This document shows, one piece after another, positions 10,538-19,439 of a DNA stretch of 64,000 bases. Source of the stretch: Humulus lupulus (lineage: Eukaryota > Streptophyta > Magnoliopsida > Rosales > Cannabaceae); contig NC_084802.1 of assembly GCF_963169125.1 (NCBI RefSeq), positions 113,278,903-113,342,902 on the forward strand, in the 5' to 3' direction. The notes under the pieces are model-generated. The model saw only the letters and a list, made by a program, of their open reading frames with translations, did not search any database and was not told the origin of the DNA. A program made the translations under genes and the position numbers. Position 1 is the stretch's first letter. Each line of letters opens with the position of its first letter.

Positions 10538-11447
10538 ATACTACTTACAGAGTAGTAGATTTGTCTCAAGTGTTTAACTTGTTATTTAAGTTTGTTTGTG
10601 AACTGGCTATTTGCTAACCAGTCATGATATTTTGAACAATTTTATTTTGTTTGAGACTCGTAATTAGACACGCTTTGCCCTTTTTTTTTACGAGTAATAA
10701 AAGAGATCACACACAGCGCGGTCTAATATTGCTACAAATTTTGCATATGTGTTGATTATTCTTGCTTTGGCAGTGTTCAACTGTCATTACAACTTCAAAC
10801 AAAAAAGGTTTTCTAAAAAAAATAACGGGTAGTGTTCAACTGGTCGGTATCCATCAGATGAATGACCAACGTTTAAATAGCTGCATGTTTTTGCAGTGTT
10901 AACTGCTGAAATATCCGTTGTATATTCAATGTTGTTCACGAGTAATAACTGCTCGGAAAAATTCGGTCAAGTAGCAAGTGATCAAGGATTTTTCAACCCT
11001 CAATCACTTCGGGGGCAAATAGGGTATACTGGTATACAATTCAACACAAGCAATAAGAACACGAGCAAAGATATTTGTTTTCAGGCTGACTTGTAAATCT
11101 TTGAAGTCAAAAGGGCCGTTAAGCTAAGTTGTTTTACAAAGCTTAATTAACTTGGATTTTTTTCAAAATTTTAAGTTAAGAACAACTATTCGTGTGTATA
11201 TAAAACGCAATGCTCATAAAATGTTAGAGCAATAAGAATGTGAGAAAGCATGCTTAGTAGTAACTTATGAAATGTTTAGAATTTCTATGTTAGAAAACTA
11301 AGTACTCATATGAAAATATAAGGCATCTACGTAATAAAACTTTTAAATGATTAAGTCTAAAAAAGTAAAGTGTTCATAGCTCGGCCATACGAGCAAAAGT
11401 ACAGTAGCAAAATACAAAATAAAGGTCTACTAGTCTACTAAGGATTC
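10538..11447. other. Spacer between Tat A integrase and antisense gene
   Basis: About 900 bp with no convincing gene. It is AT-rich, with a short T run near 10681 and several echoes of the phrase GTGTTCAACTG near 10771 and 10831. It corresponds to the non-coding stretch after pol in Tat elements. The last 60 bp may act as the 3' untranslated region of the reverse-strand gene. Confidence 0.6.
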
Positions 11448-11516
11448 AGCTGGTCGGATGAAGGCTCTCTAGACGGATGGAGGCTCTCTAGTCGGATGGA
11501 AGCTCACTGGTCGGCT
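11448..11516. repeat. Short tandem repeat at the 3' end of the antisense gene
   Basis: Three imperfect units of about 23 bp built on CTCTCTAGNCGGATGGA occur between about 11448 and 11516, just past the predicted stop of the reverse-strand gene. The last unit is diverged. Confidence 0.65.
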
Positions 11517-13991
11517 ATGGCAGGTTGATCAACACCTTCCTCGACATCAGTTGCTTCTTCCGATCGGAATGATAGCGTGGGGGAAAAAGGTGTGGTACAA
11601 GTAGGATTAGCTGCCTCCTCAGCAGCCTTTGCCTCACATTTTACAAGCTCTTCTGCCTTGGACTCCTCTGTGAGAAAGTCGAGGTTGATAGGCTTGTTCA
11701 GCTTCCACACCTGGTAAAAGAAATTGAAACAAATTTCCTCGTAGCGAGCGAGATCGACTTCTTTCTCTCGCTTTAGCTCCTCGTTCTCACGAGTCAATTT
11801 CTCCAACTGATCAGTCAACGACTTGTTGATTTGAGTTTGTTTTTGGTTCTTGTCAGCCAGCCCCCTAAGAGACTCATTCCGCCCAGCCACGCTCTTCTCT
11901 TCCTGCTCCACCTTGGATTGGAGATCTTTTTCCGAGGAAGTTAAAGTCTCCACTTTAGCTTGGGCGTCCACTAGTTGATCATTTAAGACCTTGATCAATT
12001 CTTTGTAGTCTACTGCTCGATGCTGAGCGTGGCTGATGGTGATAAGCGACTGCATGGAAAACAGGAAGTTACTACAAGTAAAAATGATTAATAGCAAACT
12101 TTCTTGTGATAAAATACTTACATTCATCAGCTGAGCGAGCCCCCTTTGTGAGACGACTTCAACACTAAGCCGAGGCAAGGATTCAAAGCTTTGAATCGTT
12201 GAAGCATCATGAAGGGTCTGGTCAAGCAGTTCCTTCCCAATGTTACTAGCAGTGCGAAGGGCCTCACTCAGGCCAGTCAGGCGAGTGGGGGTTAGGCTCG
12301 CAGAAGGAGGAATCGACGAAGGGGTCAGCTATGGGATTGTCATGGACTCCTCGGGTTATCTTCCTTGGTTGGTCGGGGTTGTCCTTGGAACTTTGCTTGG
12401 GGGGTTGGAGCCACTTCCTTCCCCAGATTTCCTCTTTTGGGTAAGAGAGGTGTTGAATTGCCTGAACATCTCTGAATCTGCAAATGAATAAACACAAGAT
12501 TTTTTAGTAAAAAGTAAAGCAATATGTGGGTAAATACTTTAGAACTACCAGACAGCTCTATAAATCCCATATAACCAAGTTATTTAAAATCAAACATCTC
12601 ACTAGTACTACTAGACCTGAGTTTGTGATTTGGTCAAGGAAGTCATCCTCTTCATCAGATGATGAGCTTAAGTCTCTATGAAGCTGGATGGTCTTTCCTT
12701 TCCCAGGCTGTGTGGGAACAACACGTCTGCGTTGATCCTCTGGCTGGGGTTCCCTAATGATAAGGTCACCTAGTCTGTGAAAGTAGGGAGACGAGCCAGG
12801 AGAGAACTGATAGGTCACTACCTCAGTATCCGCGTTGGACTGGTCAGTTGCATTCGCTTCCTCAGTAGTACTCTATACTATGATGTTCTGGTTACTTGGT
12901 AACAGGCCCACCATCTAGAGATTATCCACAGTAACCAACTCTTTCACATTCTTCTCCTCAGTGCACATATTAGCCAACTCTTCTACTCGGGAACACATTT
13001 CTTTGGTAGGCAAGGGTTGGTGAAATGGACCCGCGTGTGTGAAGGCTAAATTGTTGGCTTTGATATCTGAAGTAAGAAAATACTCTATATAGTATTTTCC
13101 AGGATTCGACTTATGAGAGATACCATGGAGGTATTTAATCCCTTGATGCCTGTGGAAGAGGTGCAAAAAACCTGTATTCTTGTGGCTTGGGTTAGTCCTG
13201 AAGTCGAAGAGATAATGCACTTCATGAGGAGTGGGTGGATCCCAACCTTGCAGGAAGTAAAGGATGTATAGAGCGGACAACGCCTGAATCCCATTGGGAG
13301 CAATCTGGAAGGGAGAGACGTTGAAGTAGTCCGCTACTGACCAGAAGAAAGAATGTAGTAGGATGGTAGCTCCTGCGTATACGTGATGCCTACACCAGGC
13401 ACAGTAAGGTCTGCCAGGCTTGTTGGCTCTCTGATGAGGGCGCGGACATATCACGTTAACCCCTCTCAGGCCCAAGGCTTGAATGTGTTTGTCGAACATG
13501 CCGGGGTTAAGTTTGGAGGGATTGGCTGTAAACCAAGAAGGTGTTTCTTCTCCTTCTTCTCTTGGTTTTTGAACGGCTAATCGCTGGATCTCGGTAGTAA
13601 ATTTCTGAGTGATTTTTCTCCAAGGCTTGCTGGGTTTTTGTGTCTGGCGAGGCTTTCTTGAAGAAGCCGCAGTTCGGACCTCACTTCGTTCCACTACTTT
13701 CTGTACCGCTTTGTGAGCTACCTGAGGGTCCTGGTCCTGAGGAAGTCTGTTAGATTTCTTTAACCTCATTTCTGACTGCTCAGCCTGTTGATTGAGAAAC
13801 TGTTCTTTGTGGAGAAAATATAAGGCTGATTGGGGAAGAATTTTTTTAAGACGGCGAAGGCGATCCTCGGGGGTGCGACTGCTAGGAGACTTCAATGAAG
13901 AGTCGCTGCTTTGAGGAGTATCACTCGATTGCGGGATGGAAGTGTCAGAATTTGTATGGTTGTCACCTCCCCTATAGTCGAAACAACTCAT
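11504..13991 (-). pseudogene. Antisense spliced gene of Tat A (aORF, coiled-coil product)
   Basis: A reverse-strand gene with three predicted exons: 13991-12617, 12477-12122 and 12049-11504. Introns are 12478-12616 (acceptor ATTTGCAG, weak donor CAG/GTCTAG) and 12050-12121 (donor AAT/GTAAGT, acceptor CATGCAG). Exon 1 encodes a Ser-rich N-terminus, a basic middle and a conserved domain (LLHSFFWSVADYFNVSPFQI, ALSALYILYF, PPTPHEVHYLFDF). Exon 3 encodes a coiled coil (LNDQLVDAQAKVETLTSSEK and LTDQLEKLTRENEELKREKE). Exon 1 has stops at 12915-12917 and near 12870, and exon 2 has two, so it is decayed. Antisense genes between pol and the 3' LTR are known from Tat elements such as Grande; the domain resembles what I remember of 'putative gypsy type transposon' (Transposase_28). 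Function unknown. Confidence 0.78.
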
Positions 13992-14179
13992 CTACAACAA
14001 ATAAAAATAGGGGGAGGTGAGTAACCAAACAAACATAAATCGATTAATGTAAAGGAAAAGTATTTATTTACTACTCTGAAAATAATTTATTGGGTAGTAA
14101 AAATATTTTTTACTCCCCAGAATGAGCATGTATGAGGGAAAAAATGATAAACCAAAAATTTGGTGCCTAAAGTGCGTGA

Positions 14180-14500
14180 TGTTCGAGCGGTGTGTGCGCA
14201 TGTCCGAGGAGCCAGCATGGCATCCGAGTGGGTGTCTTGGGGTGTCCGAGCGGCTCCTGGTATGTGTTCGAGTAGACCGCGTGACGTCAGAGCGGATGGC
14301 CTGTGTCACGCTGAGGCATCTGAGCAAGCCGTGCCGAGGCATCCGAGGAGCTGAGGTGCGCATTCGAGCAGGCCATGCCGAGGCATCCGAGGAGCTATTC
14401 TAGGCGTGCACCTGTGTCATGCCGAGGCATCCAAGTGGCTGTGCCGAGGCTTCCGAGGAGCTTCGAGGATCCTGAGGGGCCTTCCGTCCGAGCAGCTGAT
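14180..14500. repeat. Degenerate CCGAGGCATCCGAG repeat cluster
   Basis: Variants of GCCGAGGCATCCGAGGAGCT recur irregularly, for example near 14334, 14376, 14422 and 14442, with related GTCCGAG phrases further out. It is a locally GC-rich, decayed minisatellite upstream of the reverse-strand gene. Confidence 0.6.
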
Positions 14501-15242
14501 GATGCATGTGAGGCACTCCGATCGGACGGGTATTAGTCCGAATGGCTCTTGCTTGGTGACCAATCGGTGGTCATAAAATTCAAGACAAATCCCTTTGTGT
14601 CCGAGCAGCCATAAGCGTTGCAGAACATTCAAGCAAGAAAAAAAAAAGCCATGGCCGATCGGCCATGAAAACATTTTTCCCTAAACCCATTCCGAAAAAC
14701 CCTAAATTCCATAGGACACAAACAAAATTCATCATCTGAAATACACAACAACAAGATCGAAATAGGGGATTTGAAAGGTTTGAAAGGTTCTAAGGGACCT
14801 ATATAATCAAATACCCATAAACACATATATGCAAATTAGGTTGAAAAATTCATTTTTCTTCAAATTTCCATGAAATTGAAGACAAGATTGAGTTGCCCAT
14901 AACAAAACAACATCAAAATAGCCACAAAACACATTGTATTTCAAAGATTCATAAACAAACTCAAGAGAAAATTTCCTATGGGGGTTTCAGCCTACACATA
15001 TTTTTCTTAAAGTTTTGGAAAAAAAAAAAGAAACACATAGGTGGAGATAAGGAAGAAGACTTACCCAAATGTGTAGATTTCTTGAAGAGTCCTTGTGTTT
15101 GCTTGGAAAAAATGGGAGCTTTCCTTGGAGTTTTGGAGACTTCCGGCCAAGAAGAGAACTTGGGGTATTCGGCCAAGAGGGAAAAAGATGAGGGAAATTT
15201 TTTGCTCTTCTCTTTTGCTTATGAGAGTATGAGCACCTATGG

Positions 15243-15253
15243 GTCTATTTAAA
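15243..15253 (-). promoter_or_regulatory. Possible TATA box for the Tat A antisense gene
   Basis: On the reverse strand the sequence reads CTTTAAATAGACCC, a good plant TATA-like box followed by a short CT-rich stretch. It lies about 1.25 kb upstream of the first ATG of the antisense gene and is oriented toward it. No transcript evidence is available. Confidence 0.35.
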
Positions 15254-15467
15254 GGAAAAAAAGTGGAAATTGCCACTTATTCTTAGACCCTTGGAATTCC
15301 TTGGGTATATTTTCTCCCCACGATTGTGAGCAGTTAATTCTAGTGATCGTGGTCTGCTATGGAGTCGTGGTCTGTTGCGTAGGTGGGAAAATGAACAGTT
15401 GGATTTTTTATTGTGCCGTCAGGAGTGGAGAAAAAAGTTTATTATGTGAGAACATCATATAATAAAC

Positions 15468-15479
15468 TTGGGGGGCAAA
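15468..15479 (+). promoter_or_regulatory. Polypurine tract of Tat A
   Basis: CTTGGGGGGCAAA directly precedes the LTR start TGTTATCCCC. This is the expected position of the plus-strand primer. Element D has a closely similar run (TTTGGGGGGAAAA) before its 3' LTR. Confidence 0.75.
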
Positions 15480-15590
15480 TGTTATCCCCAAAATTTGAAA
15501 ACGATGACGTGGCAATAAAGGTGACAAATGACAAGGAATGGTTGGGTAATCTAGCTTAGGAGTGGTCCGGTAGACCGGTGAAGGTTTTTG

Positions 15591-15823
15591 ACTGACCAGT
15601 CAAGTGTCATGTCCGATCGGTCATATGCTTGTCCGCCCAGTCAGGTGCTTGTCCGCCCGGTCAGGTGCTTGTCCGCCTGGTCAGGAGCTTGTTCGCCCGG
15701 TCAGGTGCTTGTCTGCTCAGTCATGTCCTTGGTTGACCAGACATGTGCTTGTTCGCCCAGTCATGTGCTTTTCCGACCAGCCAAGTGTTTGGCCGACCAG
15801 ACATGTCTTGGCCGACCAGTGAG
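15591..15823. repeat. 20-bp minisatellite in the Tat A LTR
   Basis: Eleven to twelve units in almost perfect 20-bp register start at 15591, 15611, 15631 and so on. The common unit is GTCCGCCCAGTCAGGTGCTT, with a variant series containing GACCAGACATGT toward the right. It lies upstream of the LTR TATA box, in the promoter (U3) part. Confidence 0.92.
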
Positions 15824-16057
15824 GAATTTTGGCCCTTCTCCTCCTGAGTGTGATGTGGACTGAGTAGATAGAACAGTGCTACGCAAAGGATCCCAGTAAC
15901 GGTTTCAACAAGAATCGTTCATACCTGTGCAGGAATCTCTCAAATTATCCCACAAAAATAGTGTTTTGTTGTATTTTGAATATTATTATTAATTGAATAT
16001 AGTGAGAATAGAGAAATATCCCGATTATGGGGGACATCACTTGTACGATCCTGAGCC

Positions 16058-16065
16058 TATAAATA
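16058..16065 (+). promoter_or_regulatory. TATA box of the Tat A LTR
   Basis: TATAAATA within GAGCCTATAAATACAAGACTC. The same phrase, GAGCCTATAAATAAGACTC, occurs in the 5' LTR of element D at 30891-30909, which supports it as the shared core promoter. Confidence 0.7.
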
Positions 16066-16362
16066 CAAGACTCATGGCATCATAAGAGGGGTGGGGATTT
16101 CAATTTTCCAGAGAGAGTAATTGTATCTTGAGAGAACTCTTGTATTCTTTTAATCTGCACTGAAGAAACTCAGTTGACTCAGGTTCATCTGATCTTGAGT
16201 GTAGATCTATAATCATAACTCTAAGTGGACTAGGCTATTACCAACATATTGGGGCTGAACAACTACAAAAATTGTCTGTGACGTATATTTCTTTTGAAGG
16301 TTTTTTGTCGTTTTGACGTCTACACGTCGTTGGCCAAAAACGCAGTCAACACTACTCAATTT

Positions 16363-16700
16363 TTGAAAGCAACTCCAATGGAAATAGCCATTTTGGTGTT
16401 AAACCACCATCAAAATGTTGAAATTGTATCCCTATATTTTATTTTCATTCTAATCACAGTACTAAAAATTACACCAAAAAATATATTCTACATTATTATA
16501 TGATTTTATCTTATAAATATACATAATATTTTATTTATAAAATATTATTATAAAAAGCAAAAAGTAAAAAAAAAAGTTATTGCGTGGGGCAGGGTAGCAT
16601 TTCATCAAAATGGTGAGATATTTGCAGTTTGGTTGGGTGTGATATGGTGTTAAATCGGCACCAAATTAATAGAGTGGTACTACGTTGGATTTGCTCTAAG
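16363..16700. mobile_element. MITE-like element with GAGCA-type inverted ends
   Basis: The left end AGCAACTCCAATG (16368-16380) is an imperfect inverted match of the right end CGTTGGATTTGCT (16683-16695). Inside, TTTTGGTGTTAAA near 16392 pairs loosely with the right-hand GGTGTTAAATCGGCACCAAA. The roughly 340-bp size, AT-rich interior and an end resembling the common plant type GAGCATCTCCAATGG fit a non-autonomous DNA element. A target-site duplication is not clear. Forward open frames inside are meaningless. Confidence 0.55.
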
Positions 16701-16748
16701 TGACTAAATGTGTGAGCAATAATGTTTTTATGTTCGTATATTATAAAG

Positions 16749-17320
16749 TACCATTGAACATTGACAATATTGGCTTGCCTCCTCAATTAGTTTGAATGGT
16801 TATTTTTTCTGTCACTATTATTTTTTATTATATATAATATTTTTATATAATATTATACTTGACACTAATTTTTATAGTACGTTATATCATACAATTTAAT
16901 ATAATATTGTACAATACACTACAAAACATACCCAAAGTAAATTATTTATTAAGTTGTGTATGTATATAGTAACATATATATTTCCAAAAGAAATTGTTTG
17001 ATATAATCAAATATGAGACATATGTATCATTACAAGAATAAATTATATACCGGACCGATGAAACATATGAAAGCCATTACACAATTTTAAGAAGACATGC
17101 CAATCACATAGCTTATATATATCACAATGGCACTTCAAAACTCCGTTTTGCTCTCCCCTCAAAAGAAGAAGAAGAAAAAAAATCCCTTCTAGCTCTTGGT
17201 TTAATAGTTCAATGATTTTGAAGAGTAAAACAAGTTTGATGAAGTTTCTTTTATTTCTCAAAATAAAATGAGAGAGATTGTAATGAACAAAATAATTTTG
17301 TTCGTATCTTTGCAAGCAAC
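16749..17320. repeat. Unclassified dispersed repeat R, copy 1
   Basis: This stretch is similar over its full length to 44515-45141 in the same orientation. Both copies start at TACCATTGA and end at TTTGCAAGCAAC. Shared phrases include TTGGCTTGCCTCC or its one-base variant, ATTTCCAAAAGAAATTGTTTG, TTACAAGAATAAATTAT and a purine run AAGAAGAAGAAAAAAA. I see no terminal repeats, coding domain or target-site duplication. Class unknown. Confidence 0.85.
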
Positions 17321-18599
17321 TTATTAAATTTAATTATAAAAAATGAGGAATCTAATTTTAGCAGTAATATATATCAATATTTTATGCTTATACCTAGATA
17401 TTATAATAAAATAAGAATCACAATAGAATAGAATGACAAGTGTAATCAATAATATCCAACACCATTTTATATGATATTTTATTATTAATGTAATTTAGTA
17501 TAAGATTTTATATATTTTAGTTTAAAATAAAATATATAGGACCGATATAAAATTAAACTAATAAATATAAAACATTATTGGATATCATAGGTGCCCTATG
17601 TACTTTAAAGATAATTATTCATAAATTATTATTATATTAGATATTTCTAGAATAATTGATAAATTTTAGACATTGAAAAAAAAAATCAAATATTCAAATC
17701 TCATATACTCACCCCGACGACAACATTTTGGGGTAGGTGTCGTTAGCTTAGCTTTAATATTTCATAGAAGATTAAATGGAGAATTTGATTGCGTAATTCT
17801 CATCATTGAATGCACTAATAGATATTTTTCTGATTGGCCAATGAAGGACATTTGATGGTTGCTAGGAGAAGAATATTTCTTTTTTTCTCTCACTCTAAGA
17901 AAGGAGATATTGTGATTGCTAATATTGTAAACTAGTAGATAGTATTATTAAGAAATGTTGAATTGTCATTTTCAAATCATTTTAAATTATAAAAATTTCT
18001 CTGAACTAATTAATCTACTATAAATTAATCTTTCGTCCAAACATATAACAAAAGAGCTGACATTACCTATTAGAGAATTGACATATAATTTCTTTTTTCC
18101 TTTTGAAGTATCATTATTGTGAAGTTCAATTGCATAATTGTGCCCATCGAAAGATCTAATTTTAATAACTTAATCAGTTTGGATGAGATTTTTACAAAAC
18201 TAAATAATTTGATGTCACAACTCCACAAGGATGAAAAATTAGAATAAAAATCTTATTTGTCCTAATATTAAATTTTACAAAGACCGAAGTCTCCTTAAAT
18301 TTTTATTTTCTTTTAATTTGTCAATTATATATATATATTTAAAAATCCTCAATTTAAATTTTGTAATTTATATTTAAAAAAAGAAACGCGCATCTAAGCT
18401 TCTAAAATTGAAAAATATGAAATATCCCCTCGTTACAAATTATAACTCATCAAGTGCCTATATGATCAAATGAAAATGAGGTAAAGAAATTTTTGTATAT
18501 GCGACATGATTAGATATTTTGAATGGGAATATACTTATTGATGTCGCATGAAAAAATAGTTATGTGAGCATATCATTTCTCAACTACATATGATGGCCA
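17321..18599. other. AT-rich DNA, nothing recognised
   Basis: About 1.3 kb of AT-rich sequence on both strands with only short chance open frames. No retroelement motif, RNA gene or terminal repeat was found. It may be old non-coding or decayed transposon sequence. Confidence 0.5.
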
Positions 18600-19389
18600 A
18601 ACAAAGTATACTAGACATAGATTAGTTCTGACTACCTATCACTTCTACCTTAAAAACACGAGCTCAGCTATGTAGCTCGAGGTACAGATGACGCAAAATA
18701 AATAAAGGAGGCAAGACTTAGGAGACATTTTATTAACACCATACCAAATAACTCGAGACTGTGTCACTGAGTCCATAACAACCCAGGATCTTCCAGATCG
18801 TAAGAAATGCAAATGACAGGGATTGAGGTACCCAGTGTCCAGATCGCCTGCATCAAGCCTGAACAATATCTAAGTAAAGCCATTCTGTTCCAGTCATGTC
18901 CAGTTCGAGAATGACATCTAGCTCGAGGTGGTCCAATGACGCGCATGGAAGATTCCCTACAGACTCGGATGCTTGATATACACAATAAATGCACACAATC
19001 GTTATATACATGTATTGATTGATGTAAATGGCAATAGGCTAAATTAGGATATTTAAATGTCCATTAATTTGGGATGTTAGTCAATATTGTACGTTACCAT
19101 TTATAGTATGGTTACCCAATATTGTCCATTATGATTCCCTATAAATAAAAGGGGAATTGACAGTAAAAGGGACCGACATTTTGTATCATAAACTTTGCTG
19201 AAATTATCATAAACAATTTCGTCTAAGGTTTCTAAATAGATCAATAATAGTGACTCGTGGACTAGGTGGACTTTAACCACAAAACCACGTAAATTGTGTG
19301 TGTCTTTGTATTTCTTTACATCGGTTTACTTTAAGCTTAATCTCTCTATCTCGGATTTATAAATCCCCTGTTGACAAAAAATCGCATCA
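18600..19389 (+). repeat. 5' LTR-like segment of Tat B
   Basis: The end is set at ATCGCATCA (19381-19389), followed by a primer-site-like motif shared with elements C and D. A TATA box TATAAATA lies at 19140-19147. The start is uncertain: I found no clear TGTT end next to a partner LTR, so 18600 is an estimate. Confidence 0.55.
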
Positions 19390-19398
19390 ATAGATTGA

Positions 19399-19414
19399 TG
19401 CTTTCATTGAGAGC
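19399..19414 (+). promoter_or_regulatory. Primer-binding-site-like motif of Tat B
   Basis: TGCTTTCATTGAGAGC follows the LTR end by nine bases. The same motif follows the LTRs of elements C (22661-22676, one change) and D (31177-31192). The position is that of the tRNA primer site. I could not assign the tRNA. Confidence 0.6.
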
Positions 19415-19439
19415 AGATTAAGCTTGAAATCTTGCATGA

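Larger units (their letters stand above)
13992..15467. other. Spacer between antisense gene and 3' LTR of Tat A
   Basis: About 1.5 kb without a credible gene on the forward strand. On the reverse strand it is the expected promoter and 5' leader of the antisense gene. It contains imperfect CCGAGG-type repeats (14180-14500) and an AT-rich, lightly purine-biased part (14640-15060). Small open frames here show no family motif and are taken as chance. Confidence 0.55.
4948..16351 (+). mobile_element. Tat-lineage Ty3/gypsy retrotransposon A, 5'-truncated
   Basis: The order is gag, protease, RT, RNase H, a second archaeal-type RNase H, integrase, a long spacer with a reverse-strand gene, a polypurine tract and a 3' LTR. 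Dual RNase H without a chromodomain and with an antisense gene before the 3' LTR is the known layout of the Tat group. The 5' LTR, primer site and gag start are missing. The element begins abruptly at about 4948 beside an unrelated chromovirus fragment. From gag to the second RNase H everything stays in one reading frame apart from about ten stops, which suggests moderate age. Confidence 0.87.
15480..16351 (+). repeat. 3' LTR of Tat A
   Basis: An 872-bp LTR from TGTTATCCCC to GCAGTCAACA, starting right after the polypurine tract. It holds a 20-bp minisatellite (15591-15823) in the upstream half and a TATA box at 16058-16065 followed by a leader-like segment (AGAGAGAGTAATTG). The end was chosen by analogy with the LTR of element C, which ends GCGTCAACA before its primer site. 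No second copy exists in the window, so the exact end is inferred. Confidence 0.8.

Noticed and set aside
14893..15252. A 119-codon Lys-rich forward frame in the Tat A spacer
   Set aside because: It lies antisense to the putative leader of the antisense gene, has simple composition and no family motif.
15591..15823. CRISPR-like array
   Set aside because: The units are adjacent 20-bp tandem repeats without spacers, in plant retroelement DNA.
15588..15863. Forward open frames of 72-91 codons over the LTR minisatellite
   Set aside because: They exist because the 20-bp repeat unit happens to lack stops. The residues are repetitive and show no domain.
17043..17315. A 90-codon reverse-strand frame in repeat R copy 1
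   Set aside because: Copy 2 carries indels that break the same frame, so it is not conserved as protein.
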